From: Gyromitra esculenta
Lineage: Eukaryota; Ascomycota; Pezizomycetes; Pezizales; Discinaceae
NCBI GenBank assembly: GCA_038503075.1
Contig: JBCAML010000010.1
Location: 1,736,001-1,800,000, forward strand
Direction: 5' to 3'
Length of the DNA: 64,000 nucleotides
Part shown: positions 23,626 to 34,407 of the stretch, piece by piece
Layout of the letters: every line of letters begins with the position of its first letter
How positions within the stretch are numbered: position 1 is the first letter of the stretch
Notes under the pieces: model-generated
Seen by the model: only the letters and a program-made list of their open reading frames with translations
What the model was told of the DNA's origin: nothing
Database searches by the model: none
Made by a program: the position numbers and the translations under genes

Positions 23626-23717
23626 CTCGGGGGGTAAATCGAAGTATTCGGACACCAATATGCCAAGACGCCAATATGTACCTGTCTTGGCGTCCGAATA
23701 CTTTAATTTCGTCCGAG
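23626..23717. mobile_element. very short MITE-like foldback (same family as 60.5 kb element)
   Basis: The right arm contains TTGGCGTCCGAATACTTTAA, nearly the same as TTGGCATCCGGATACTTTAA in the terminal repeat at 60841. The left arm is its inverted copy (AAGTATTCGGACACCAA) with a small indel. TA follows the right end; the left flank is TG. The whole element is about 92 bp, almost only two terminal repeats. Confidence 0.6.
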
Positions 23718-23743
23718 TATACTCACGTCGCCAAATTTATAAT

Positions 23744-23798
23744 GCGTCACGTGACTGGCTTCTGGTGGAAAAAGGTCCAGAATCCGGTCACATGACGC
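23744..23798. repeat. 22-bp-stem hairpin with CACGTG core
   Basis: The arms at 23744-23765 and 23777-23798 match at 19 of 22 positions. Two of three differences are C/T transitions. The loop is 11 nt. Confidence 0.65.
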
Positions 23799-25167
23799 GT
23801 TTTAAATCTGGAAACACGAGTTACATACTCTGTTAAGGAGCACACACCCCCGTGATGATCGCGAACCCAATCCAAACTTCCAAGTTCTTTGGTATCACCC
23901 ATCGCATGTATCACCCGTCCTATCTGAATCAACCCACTCAAATACTAAGCCCCCTACCGCCCCCTGTGAACACTAATGAAAAAAAAGGATCGAGCGACCG
24001 TTGAAGATCCGGAGCATCAACCCCAGAAGCGACTCTGACTTCCACTGACGTTCAGGGGGGAGGTTGCTTTGGCGTGTAGAGTATAGTTAACGTTACACGC
24101 GGAAATTCATTGATCCAGAACCACGGTGAGACAAGTGGTTTCGCTCGGGCCTTTTGAATTCATTGTATCTCACTCGGCAGGGCACACAGAACTACTTGCT
24201 TTGTTGGTTCGAGCCTATCGGGTAGTAAATTTCCTTATAAGTAGAGGTATGGTAATACAGCTTTGTGGCTACCGTGGAGCCGGTCTGATCTCGATGCAAC
24301 GGTGGCGTCTTCTCTGTTGAATCATAGGTAAGTATTTCCCACGCAAGAGGCGATAAGATTGGCTGTTATTACTCGCGGCCCTGGGCTTGGTTGCTTCTGG
24401 GCTATTTGAATACTTAGGGGGCGTATTATATCTTTCGCCTCCGTACCAGTAACGGTATGGCTTGGTATTGCTTGTACGGCTAGCGGCTAGAGCATGGCTT
24501 AAGCACCGAAAGATTAGATCCATTGCTGTGGCTCTTACTTCCTTCTTGATACACCCTCAAGTACATCCATAGACAGCTGGGTTCAACTGAAACATAAGGC
24601 GAAGCATCACTACACGTAAACTCCACGATCACAGTCCATCACTCGCATCAGCGATCAATTCCAGAAGAGGGTCTGTGCACTCACCAGGATTTGGCAGAGT
24701 AATCTCCCAGTGCTATAAACTGGGGCACATCAAAAGTCTTGTTCCTGCGCCTCATGCACAGACTTGCCTCGTTTGATGAGATCAGTTCTGCGCCCTAGCG
24801 CCCTTGTTCGCCGAAGGTTTGTGTCAAGCATTGCTAGGAAGCTTGGCCTGGAAGCTCTTACTAATACTGATTACCTGCAGCTGGGATTCCACTGGCCGCG
24901 CCGGGCACCGCTCCTGCGAAGAGCAATTATTTCCACAGCTCCGCAATACTGTTTCTATACTTTATTTTTTCCGACGACCGAATGAGACAGGCGATTGAGA
25001 ATGCGCAAGGTTACAACTGTCCTGCAGACATAAGAAGGCGAATTTCCCCTGGAGCACAGAGTTGCCACCCTTCCAACCCAATATCCATCTGTTCTTCCCT
25101 CTGCGATACCTCGTCTCATTCCCCATCATATCCACGACTCTCGGGCGCGCCTAAGAATCTATCAACC

Positions 25168-26868
25168 ATGTCGGCCGTGATCACTACGCTCCCCACGGAG
25201 ATCCTGTTGGAAATATTCGAAAAGCTCAGAAAGGCTGATCTTTCGTCTGTATCGCGGGTGTGTCGGCGCTGGAACGCGATCGCGCTGCCAGTGCTCTATC
25301 ACACGTTCGATGCTGGCGACTACAGCCAAAACACCATGGAACAGCAGGCTCTGGTCTACAATTTCACAGCTGTTGCAGCAGGGTACAACCACTCTTCTGG
25401 CTCTCAGCCAACTTAGCTAACAGGCTTGTCGTATAGCAATCCGAAAATACGCGCGCTTATCCGACATATGCGTTTCAAAACCTCATCTCTCATACTACCC
25501 ACAGCCCTGGATCCATCCATTTATCCTAACCTACGCACAATAACAGCCTTGAGCATCGATAGGAACTGCGACATGGACTCGTACGCACGAATCCTGTACG
25601 CCACTCCAATGCAGGGTCTCGGGAAGGCACACTTCGGACTCCGCTGCGAAGCAGCCGAAGCAGTGTTTCCACGGCTTCTCGTGGAGAATGCAATGAGCCG
25701 TGGCCCTCTCGTGCTTGAAGAGCTACGCTACAGCCGGCTGAGAACAAGGACCGAGGCTGCAGCAATCGGAGGCTATAGGGACGAAACCGTAGTGATCGAC
25801 GATCGATTCTGCGGGGTGCCAATAGAACTCGAATACACGCACATGAGATCCCACTACCAACTCTTTGTACCTCCACCCTCTCCCCTTTTCACCCACCATC
25901 TTCCGCACGCTACTAACAAGCACTAGACAGAAAACTACATCTACTACCTCTCCCGTCTCACCACCCTGAAGGTCCTCGACCTCGATATCGGCGTGAGCCC
26001 AGACTCATTCGTCTACCTCCCACCCTTAAGATCCATCCACACCACCATAACCAACTACCTCACACCCACGTCCACACCGCCCTGCCCGCACCACCCCAGA
26101 TCCGCCCACCAGCCCACCGTCCACTCCAAGCTCCTCCGCCTCTCCCACCCCCAATTCATCGAAATCGCACGCGACATCGCCGACGAGATCATCCGCCAGA
26201 GCAGCAGCACCCCGCGCGCGCCCCCATCCCTGCAGCCCGTCCCATCCTACCACCCAAGACGCAACCAAGCGCGCGCAAGACTCTCAACCCTGCCAAACAC
26301 CCGGTTCCGCGATCTCGTCGCAGACGTGCACTTTGAGCTCCTGTGCTCGTTCCCACGGCTATCGAACCCCACTGCTGCGGCCCCGACTGTGTTGTTTCCA
26401 CCGCCGTCGCTGGAGGGGGAGGGGGAAGGGGGATATAGGGACAGCTGCTACGACGACTTCAAGAGCATGGGGAGAGCGCTCTTCGCCGAGCGGCTGAAGC
26501 AGCTGCAGACCGCGCGGGGGCAGACGGGCAGGGATGCGAGGCTGATGGCGTATATCAGGGATGTGCAGGCGTATGTTACGCCGTTGATATACGAGAGGAT
26601 TGAGGAGGCGGGGCTGCGGAATGTGGAGGTTGTGAGGGTGAGGTTGTTTATGGATGGGCCGTGGATGGAGGTGGCGATACAACGAGCTGGCGAGGAGCGG
26701 GTGGAGGTTTTTTCGGTTTTCTCGGAGGTTGTGGTGGAGGAGGGGGGAGGTGCTGGGAGCGAGGGGAAACCGGGGGTTTATGCGCTCTACAAAGAGGGCT
26801 GTAGGGTCAGGGTTGGAGTCGGACTGCTGAAGTTCGTGGAGGGTAAATGGGGGTTGAAGGGGCTTTGA
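25168..26868 (+). CDS. F-box protein (three exons, 528 aa)
   Basis: Exons are 25168-25382, 25437-25866 and 25927-26868. Intron 1 (54 nt) runs from GTACAA through GCTAAC to GTATAG. Intron 2 (60 nt) runs from GTACCT through CTACTAAC to CACTAG. Phases are 2 and 0 and the frame closes exactly. Residues 6-45 (TTLPTEILLEIFEKLRKADL...VCRRWNAIALPVLY) form a clear F-box, the motif that binds Skp1 in SCF ubiquitin ligases. The middle exon looks like the degenerate leucine-rich region usual in fungal F-box proteins (KIRALIRHMRF; LTTLKVLDLDIGV at the start of exon 3). The last 250 residues are unlike any domain I know and probably recognise the substrate. Exon 3 is markedly GC-rich. Confidence 0.85.
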
Positions 26869-27395
26869 GTTTTATAGAGTGGTCAGAACGTGTTAGGTGT
26901 TCAGACGGGGTGGAGTAGTGAATAAATAAATAAATATTGTTAGCCTGCGTTGGGTGAAATGCACGAGTGATGGCTTATGATTTTACGGTAATTTAGGCTT
27001 AGTACATTTTGGCCTACCCAGTAAGGTAACTCTATCCGTCACTAACATGTACCCGAATTATAATACCCACTACACAACTTCACCACAATAAATTAAAAAG
27101 TGGGTATAATACCCTTTTACTAGTCATAAGGATATCGCCATTGCCATCATGGGTGTATTTAGGGGAGCCCTGATGTTCTGTGATATTAAGGCATCCTAAT
27201 GGGCGCTTAGTCAACTCATCACGAAAACCTTTACCATTTTACAAACTCTCCATGCGTCTGGTTCCCTAACGCGGGTACTATAATCTATGGATTGAATGTC
27301 CCTAATGAATAAACAACAACAACAGCAATTCTCTAACGCGGTGCATTAGTCGCATGAGTGATAATCCATGATCACGCACTACTTTAGCCTTAATA

Positions 27396-27615
27396 CTCGT
27401 GATACCATCGGGTATTCAATGATACAAGGATTTGAACCAATCAAGATATGGGGCGAATATGGTGAGAAGCGGCATAGATGGTTCGAAAACTTCCATAAAT
27501 GGCTTGATCAACGAAGTGGCGGTGCTATACATCACCACCTTGAGTCTTGCTTGCCCAATAGGGCCTCCCCTTCACCAGAATCCCTGTATCATTGAATACC
27601 CGATGGTATCACGAG
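27396..27615. mobile_element. MITE with 34-bp terminal inverted repeats, TA target duplication
   Basis: The left end CTCGTGATACCATCGGG... (27396-27429) and the right end (27582-27615) are inverted copies matching at 33 of 34 positions. TA flanks both sides (27394-27395 and 27616-27617), as for Tc1/mariner/pogo-type insertion. The 220-bp body has no transposase, so it is non-autonomous. The near-identity of its ends makes it the best preserved element here. Confidence 0.85.
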
Positions 27616-27639
27616 TAGAGTGTTTTGTACAGCAGCCTG

Positions 27640-27800
27640 CAGCAACCGAATCACCATGATACAGAAAACCGAACCTCGAAAACACTCCCCAAGATTCCTC
27701 CCCCCTCCTCCCTAGAACCACTAGCAGAGCCTGAAAAGCCCGGGGCCCATCCATATAGTCCTCCTTGGTATTTTGGTGACCTCGAGAAGCCATTTATGGC
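27640..27800 (+). pseudogene. relic coding segment, inverted duplicate of 28570-28740
   Basis: Reading from about 27719, the frame gives PLAEPEKPGAHPYSPPWYFG and DLEKPFMA. The same peptide with few changes is encoded on the minus strand at 28564-28752. Conservation of the protein more than of the flanking DNA suggests both derive from a gene or element that once coded for protein. I do not recognise it. Confidence 0.5.
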
Positions 27801-27836
27801 CTAAATAATGTGGGTAACGGCTGATAATCAGCATAT

Positions 27837-27852
27837 AACCCTAACCCTAAAA
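27837..27852. other. interstitial telomere-like motif
   Basis: AACCCTAACCCTAAAA, more than two CCCTAA units. Confidence 0.7.
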
Positions 27853-28038
27853 ATTAGGTATGGCCCGGGAAAAAAGTTAATCAGCAGGTATACTGCTGCA
27901 AGGTTAGAATGCGATATATACAGTCGTGCCTGCTAGTAAAAGCAGTGTGTATATTGCCGCAACTACTAAATTGATTGACTGCCCCGTTTAGGCCATCTGA
28001 TGGCGCCTAAACCAGCTGATTACTTCACGTCGAATAAA

Positions 28039-28308
28039 TTAGCTACAGCCCTGGGAAGGAGGGAGAAATTGGTACGGCATTCGTACATCATTCTCACAAG
28101 TGCAGGAGTCAATCGGTAGTGCTACGGAGTTCTCAAAGGTAATACGGTAGTCATCCTGACTTATTCCTACACTTTCTAACAAATACGGTACCAAAAACAC
28201 CACATTTTCCAGTACAGTATAAGTGCATGCACAACTAACATTAATGATCAACCCTAGTCCTAAGTCAACTGGCTGCGAACTACTGGATGTTTTGGGTGCA
28301 TAGCACAT
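28039..28308 (-). pseudogene. gene relic, paralogue of 39970-40260
   Basis: The minus-strand frame contains LLESVGISQDDYRITFENSV followed by ALP-DS---END. The copy near 40 kb reads LLESAGISQDDYHISFENLV. Nucleotide differences between the two are mostly C/T and G/A. The shared part is about 70 residues, with weaker similarity upstream (Gly/Trp/Val-rich). Neither copy has a convincing start or full-length frame. The parent family is unknown to me. Confidence 0.55.
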
Positions 28309-28537
28309 TCTCGGTACATAAAAGAGAAATTGTAAAATTTAGACCAGATATGGGGATTGAGAAGAGTAGAGTTGTGTAGATTGAGTGCGATTAGTTAGAC
28401 TGTGAGAGTGTTGGGGTTTTTTGATTATTTTATTTGATTGTTTTTGATTATTTTGTTTTTTAGCTAGTGCGATCGCCATAACCAAAGGGTTGGATGCGTA
28501 TATGAAATTTACTTACTTACTATTCTCGGGACATACT

Positions 28538-28549
28538 TAGGGTTAGGGC
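28538..28549. other. interstitial telomere-like motif
   Basis: TTAGGGTTAGGG, exactly two telomere units, opposite in orientation to the motif at 27837. Confidence 0.7.
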
Positions 28550-28563
28550 TATTTCTCTAACTA

Positions 28564-28752
28564 CTAGCCATTACTTGGGGCATAAAATGGCTTCTCAAGG
28601 TTGCCAAAATACCAAGGAGGGCTGTATGGATGGGCCCCGGGCTTGTCCGGCTCTGCTAGTGGTTCTGGGGGGGGGAAAATCTTGGGGGGGTTTCTGAGAT
28701 TTGGTTCGGTTGCCGCAGGCCGCCGTATACGCGAAATCCACCAAGTATTCAT
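28564..28752 (-). pseudogene. relic coding segment, inverted duplicate of 27640-27800
   Basis: The minus-strand frame reads RRPAATEPNLRNPPKIFPPP, then PLAEPDKPGAHPYSPPWYFG and NLEKPFYAPSNG. It matches the plus-strand relic 0.9 kb away. Together they form an inverted repeat around the gene relic at 28039-28308, which may have been internal to one element. Confidence 0.5.
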
Positions 28753-29734
28753 ATTTTGAGCTCAAATTTTAGTGTCCAGAACACTCTATTACAAACTCTG
28801 ACTTCCACCTAGTAAACTATAAAGCTTAACTAAACCTCCCATGCGCCAGCTCCTTCCAAACCCCGGTTGAAAATCTTCAGCTCAGTAAATAAATATCTAT
28901 AACATCTATCTGAAAACTTTTACATAAATTCGAGGACATCTCACAACATTCTCGTTCCTAGGGTACATGTAACTTAGAATGCGTGGGTACGAGAGAGCCT
29001 CCGCATCTCAGCATCAGAATCTGGCCCGTACGAACACCATCACCAAAAAAATTCCTACCCCTTCCGAACATGAAACTCAGCTTCACTCCTAGGGTTTCCA
29101 ACATGTCTTCACCTGGGCTAATTAACCGTACCTCCCCCCCTTTTCACACTCCCCTTCGCTCGCTGTCATAATCTAACAAATATTCAAGAAACCACTATTA
29201 CCGACCCCACCAGCACGCCGTCCTAACCACCCACATCATCGTGCATAGACAGCTTGCCATTCGATATCCAACTGAAACGCCAGATCAAAAAGAAACGTTC
29301 GGGCCTAGGGGTAGGATCGATATAGCCGCAGGGCTGGTACATGAAGTTTGGATTGGGAGTGAAGGGTGTATGTATGTCATCGGCGAGTGATGCAGAGGGT
29401 GTTGACACAGCAGAGTAGTAGTTAAATAATTGAGATTCTGGGATAGGGTCTAGTTTTGTGGGGGGGTTGGCTAGTAAATAGTTGGTTTTTTGGGATTTTG
29501 AGAGTCCTAACTATGTAACCTATTACTGTTTTTCTAATAATCTAGAGATAAGATACTGCTGAGCGAAGAGTTTTCACTGACGTTCGTGAGGGGACATTTG
29601 GGGTATCCGCACGTTACGTATCCGGAACCACACATGTAGTAAGGGTTTTGTGTCTGGATTAGATGACATCACTGTTAGTGGCACTGCGGGTGGGATTTTG
29701 CTAGGTATCATCTACCACTGGACTTCTTTCTGCA

Positions 29735-29916
29735 GCTACATACACCTACGTGGACATAATAGTTGAATGTTAATACGTGGAGGTAACACTATCTTGTGAA
29801 TAGGTGCCCGCTTGACGCCATGCCTAACTGCTAGCTGAACTTTTTTTTTCCAGCGAGTACATACACGTATGCGGGCATAATAACTGAATGCCAATACGTG
29901 GACACGGGGGTAACAT
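29735..29916. repeat. diverged direct repeat of about 55-60 bp
   Basis: Copies at 29735-29789 and 29855-29916 share TACATACAC, GCATAATA or ACATAATA, TGAATG, AATACGTGGA and GGTAACA in the same order. Differences are largely C/T transitions. Confidence 0.55.
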
Positions 29917-30114
29917 CATACTAACAAAAATTTATGTAGGAAACATCCTGTTTGCCGGATAAAGCTTAAGATCCTGCGCACTTGATCATGTCTTGATGCG
30001 CTATATAAATGACTTAATAGTAAGTCAAACCTTCCAATAGGAAGCTGGATAATGAGGAACAAGCCCGTATCACCGCTTACTAATCCAAAGAATCTTCCAA
30101 ATGTCTTAGGCCTA

Positions 30115-30322
30115 CCGTATTATCTCGGTCATAATGAACACGCCCGGGCCGGGCTAGATCAAAATACTTAAATAAGAATATCCATATCTGGAGATTCCGT
30201 TGCTTGTTAGTTGTTGGTTCGGGAAGTCATTTCTGATATTTTCAAGCAGCTTGGTGGGCTTTGTAAAGGTCGATTTGAAACTGCCTAGCCCGGTCGTGTT
30301 CATTGTGGTCGAGATAATACGG
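30115..30322. mobile_element. MITE with CCGTATTATCTCG ends, TA target duplication
   Basis: The left end CCGTATTATCTCGGTCATAA and the inverted right end agree at about 31 of 35 positions, mostly transition differences. TA flanks both ends. The internal sequence is GGGCT/AGCCC-rich and non-coding. A solo end of the same family lies at 37564. Confidence 0.8.
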
Positions 30323-30600
30323 TATATAATGTACTTTAGCCCGGGCTAAGAGATTTGAAGGCCAAGCCTAGCCCATATATCAAAAACCTCAACCCGGGCT
30401 GGCCTATCAGAAAAAATCCCCGGGCTGGTCTATAGAGGTTGATCCATTAGAAGCTTTGCCTGACACAGAATGTGTGGATGAGCCATAAATCCAATTAACG
30501 AATAGAAATATAACTGAGTTCCTATATCCTTAGCTAGTAGCTGCAGTGGCGCGATACCCTGTTCGTATGCGTTACTCTAGCCGGAACAGCTTATCACTAC

Positions 30601-30617
30601 AACCCTAACCCTATAAA
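30601..30617 (+). promoter_or_regulatory. telobox plus TATA box upstream of 30678 gene
   Basis: AACCCTAACCC overlaps the start of CTATAAAG; TATAAA at 30612-30617 lies 61 bp before the ATG. Telobox-like motifs near promoters are known to bind Myb/TRF-type regulators in fungi and plants; a function here is inferred. Confidence 0.5.
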
Positions 30618-30677
30618 GTGGTAGCATGCTAAGCTTTCTTCCCCGCAATTTCGATCAAAGCCAGACGCAACGACAGG

Positions 30678-31290
30678 ATGGATGTCAGTAATAAAAGTCA
30701 ACAAGACCGAGAAGCTCTGTCAGAACTCCAATTTCCAAACTTCTCCATCGAAGCAGAGCGCGCCCATATCGCTCCATATATCGGAGAACATGCCAAACAT
30801 GCAACGCCTATGGAACTGCTAAACTTCCACGCATCCAGAATCGTGATGCAGAAACTACTGGAGATCGCCCCTCGACTGGAGGTTCAGCTGCCAGAACGGA
30901 ATAGTTATAGCGCCGTTAAAGCGCCACCGCAACCACGGCGGACTGCTGCGGATATCGATGTGGATAAAGCAGAAGCTCAAGTACAATCTTGGGGTATTCC
31001 ACATACTAAGGTTATGACATTGAAGCCGTATAGCTCTCTCCTCTTCAGGGTACCGGTGGAATCTCTCCGCTTACTCTGGTGGCAGCAACCAAAACTTTAA
31101 ATCGACGGCCCCGAGCAGAATGGTACGCCTTGTCGCGTGCGGGGAGCTAACCATGCGACGTCTCGCAACCGATAACAGTAAGGAACAAATATTTGGGCCT
31201 GGAGATAGAAGCGATGTCGAGAAGGGGCAGAATTATGAACTCAGGGCGGGTGATAAGGGATGTACATACGTTGTTGGAGTATGGCCATAG
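30678..31290 (+). CDS. unknown 185-aa protein (two exons)
   Basis: Exons are 30678-30993 and 31049-31290. The 55-nt intron runs from GTATTC through TACTAAG to a perfect pyrimidine tract CTCTCTCCTCTTCAG. Removing it joins two frames in the right phase and replaces a short unspliced frame (to 31100). The N-terminal half (to about residue 75) is predicted helical (SIEAERAHIAPYIGEHAKHA, then a second helix with MQKLLEIAPRLEV). A Pro-rich linker leads to a C-terminal half rich in beta-type sequence (YRWNLSAYSGGSNQNF, MVRLVACGELTMRRLA) ending CTYVVGVWP. There is no signal peptide. A telobox and TATA box sit 60 bp upstream. I do not recognise a family. The gene is isolated in a repeat-rich region. 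Confidence 0.6.
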
Positions 31291-31794
31291 ATTTAAGACT
31301 AGGATTAGTTGAACCACGATTTGGGTGTGGGTGGTTGGATAATGAGAAAGAAAAAAAGACTTCCACTAGTGTTACTGGATTGCACACCCTAGATTTGGAT
31401 TTTGTATATCAACGCACAATTTTATAGCGTCCTTTTGTTTATTTTTAGGATAGATACGGGACGGAAAAGCCATGTGGATTTGGTACGGTATTATTAAGAA
31501 GTGCTAGTTTAATCATGGTGGATTGGCGTATTTACAATAGCGAACTAGGATTAGTCCTATCTTTTCCTAGATGCCGGAAGTATATATGCTACCCATCTCA
31601 ATCCCATCCCGTTTTTCGTACTTATCTTTAAGGAGAAGAGCCTAGGTGCCTATGATAAGAGATACGGGAAAAAGTAGGAAAAAGTAGGATTGTGAGAGCA
31701 GCAACTTTGGCGCATTTTCAATTTTCAGTAACTTGTGGCTGCTGAAGAACCGAGCCTCCCGTGGGGGTTTCTACTGACCTGTTTTCGCACTCAC

Positions 31795-31990
31795 TACTCA
31801 CAGTCAGATGCTGTCACAAAACGTTACTCTATTTGTCGTTCAGGATAAGAATTAGAAAACAGGAAGGGGTGTGGCTTTCGACGCTATGGCATTGGGCACC
31901 TATTCTCTATTCCTTAGCATATAAATCTATACCTCCTGTTTTCGAGTTTGTTTTTAGTACGAGTTTAATAATTCTAAAACTGGAACCAAA
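31795..31990. repeat. dispersed diverged repeat, copy 1 (others at 32080-32180 and 34080-34250)
   Basis: The three copies share a core related to CTATACTTGTCCTCCAGGGC / AAGAACCCGGAAACTGGGGC followed by GTGTGGCTTT and ATGGCATNGGGCA. The middle copy is inverted. Copy 3 is C/G-rich where copy 1 has T/A, the pattern expected if copy 1 was RIP-mutated. Confidence 0.5.
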
Positions 31991-32283
31991 AGGATAGGAC
32001 CCTTTATGGGTATTTATCCTACGGCATGTAAAGACAGCCAACTCTATAAAGTTCTTTGGATTTTCCCAAGTGGAAAAACCCCGATAGTAACTCCAGGAAG
32101 CTACTTGCTTCCTCAGCCGTCTCTTTCCCTGGGCCCGCAAATTCCTAGTTCTTATCCTGCTAGGCAAGTACTGCTGTGGGATAACCGGATCATCGGGGCT
32201 TTTTTCCTGTGTACTCAGACCTGAAATAGGAATACCAGCAAGCCTTTTCACGTGATTGCCTATATTGCAAAACTGCCTGTAGC

Positions 32284-32600
32284 ATTGGCCTTGAATGCAG
32301 GCTTTTACCTAGCTTCGAAAGTGGATAGGGTGGATATATGATAGCTTGGGATTTCTCAGTTAGAAAATCACGTGATATATCTGCCAACCGCTTCCTTCTA
32401 GCTTCGATTCCAGGCTCATTAGTGATCAGTTCTTTATGTATGGATACGTGTATCTATGTATTTTTCATAGCTACCGGCTGAAGTGGCTAGCTGATATATC
32501 ACGTGATTTTCTAACTGAGAAACCCCTAAGTCTTAAAGTATCATATATCCACCCTAACCACTTCCGAAGCTAGGTAAAAGCCTGCATTCGAGGCCAATCA
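32284..32600. mobile_element. foldback element with about 100-bp inverted arms
   Basis: The left arm (32284-32384) and right arm (32491-32600) are inverted copies containing AATGCAGGCTTTTACCTAGC, GGTGGATATATGAT and CTCAGTTAGAAAATCACGTG. The loop is about 105 bp. One arm has a short extra segment. There is no coding capacity. Confidence 0.75.
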
Positions 32601-33330
32601 TGTGATCGTGGTATGAAAAAATACAGATATCCATACCAACCACCAGAGAGCCTGGAAGTGAGGCCACTGTGGCATAGCGGCTGAATACACAGGAAATGCG
32701 GGCAAGAAATGCGCGTGTGTGGTGTAACGGAACAAACAAGCTCCCAGCAAAAGCTTGGTCAGACTTCATGGACACCGCACATTACAGCCTCTGGTAAAAG
32801 CTTTACAGTCGAGTGGGGCTGGTGAGTAGATAGGGGTCATTTTACACCAAAATAACAACTTTTCACATAGGAATTTCATAGCAACTAAATAGCCTACCAA
32901 GCATAAAATTTTAGGACGAAATAAATAGTCCTCTAGATTGTACTATGTATTTTTTTTGTATTTTTTTAGTCTAGATCTAAACACCCTATGTGGCTCTGAG
33001 GTAGGTGAGCTTGGAAATTGTGAGGATTTGGCAATGCAACTAACCCCACACAGTTCCACATTTTTTTATCACCGGCCGCGTCAAAAATAACTAAATACAA
33101 AAACCGGATATCTAGGGTTACCAGAAACAAATATGGCCTTCCACCAAGTTTTGGTACAGCGTGACACGGGCGGATGGCGAACACGGTCTAATGACGAATA
33201 GGGTTAGGTCTTAGCAGGACTATTAAGAGGGTACAAGACCATAGAAATGGTACTAGTTTTTGTACTATAAAAAAGGTCCTATAATACGGATTATCAAGAA
33301 GGTATAGGACTGTAATAAGGGTGCAAAAAA

Positions 33331-33815
33331 TCGAGAAAACGTTTTCAATGCCAGCGTACTAGCCACGAACACCTTTAGAATACCATCCAACGCCAAGCAC
33401 AGCCAGAGACACATGGAACCCTCTGCCTAAACCACACACACAATGTGTTACCATACTATTCCTACTCCCCAAACCTAAGGTTTTAGGATAAGATTGAATA
33501 AATTAAATTAAATAAATAATAATTAGATTAGCGATGGGAGTCCTTCAAGTTAGCGTGTATGGTCTTGTTGGACATTATTTAGTTTAAACGAGGCATATTT
33601 AGGGCAGCTGGAACAGCTGGAGCCTAGGAAGAAGCTTAGGGAGACAATGTGCTCAAAGTGTTACTATATCTAGGAGAAGCTAGGAGACTTTAATCGATAG
33701 CGGGACTGTTTGTGTGGTAGGCGGAGGGTTCTGTGTGTCTCTGGTTGTGCTTGGCGTTGGATGGTATTCTAAGGTGTTTGTGGCTAGTACGCTGGCATTA
33801 AAAACGTTTTCTCGA
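33331..33815. mobile_element. foldback element with about 105-bp inverted arms
   Basis: The left arm 33331-33440 and right arm 33711-33815 are inverted copies at roughly 90% identity (shared AATGCCAGCGTACTAGCCAC, AGAATACCATCCAACGCCAA). The outermost word is TCGAGAAAACG. The 270-bp loop is AT-rich and non-coding. Confidence 0.8.
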
Positions 33816-34407
33816 AAAAAAAAATACACCGCCACAACTTTAACGTGCATGCGGGTATGAAGTGAGCGAGCAGAAACAAAAATCACTTGACTGTAGATCC
33901 TGGGTTGCCACAACCGCACATCGTAATTCGGTGCTAGCTTGGCAATCCACCCGACACACGGGGCAAGCACCGGGAACCTGAACATGCAAGTGCGAGTTGG
34001 CCAACTTATCCGTCGATGTGCTAGCTGAACTTATCCATCGATGTGCTAACTGAGGACGACGAATCAAAAATCGCTACCAGCAAAAAGTTATGCTCAGGCC
34101 GTGGTGACCGGACCAGACGGTTTCTACTATACTTGTCCTCCAGGGCAAGAACCCGGAAACTGGGGCGTGTGGCTTTAATGCCAATGGCATCGGGCATGGT
34201 TTCTAAGAATACAAAGCCGACGCCTGGGACAAGTAACGCTTACCGAATAGCTCATTGGTGTAACCCGATAAGTTTGTGCCGCTGTGCAGGTACTCTACTA
34301 CTCGTAATTGACTGACGTTTTTGCATCAGGCCGACTCTGCATATCATACAAAATTGCAGGAAGCATGTGGGGCACGGGCCCAGCCCGGCTCACAATCGTC
34401 ATTCGCG

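Larger units (their letters stand above)
23239..25167. other. intergenic with two small inverted-repeat elements
   Basis: No gene is supported; a minus-strand open frame (23081-23674) is Lys/Ser-rich and lacks any recognisable motif. It holds the element at 23626-23717 and the hairpin at 23744-23798, and the promoter of the F-box gene at its right edge. Confidence 0.45.
26869..30677. other. repeat island, left part
   Basis: AT-rich DNA without intact genes. It holds a near-perfect MITE (27396-27615), an inverted duplication of a former coding segment (27640-27800 and 28570-28740), a gene relic (28039-28308), telomere-like motifs (27837 and 28538), a direct repeat (29735-29916) and a second MITE (30115-30322). 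Confidence 0.55.

Noticed and set aside
23081..23674. 197-codon minus-strand open frame
   Set aside because: Lys/Ser/Pro-rich, derived from T-rich and C-rich runs on the plus strand, overlaps the proposed spliced gene at 22780-23238, and shows no domain.
27425..27445. GGTTCAAATCC on the minus strand (B-box match)
   Set aside because: It lies inside the MITE at 27396-27615 and has no T stem or other tRNA parts.
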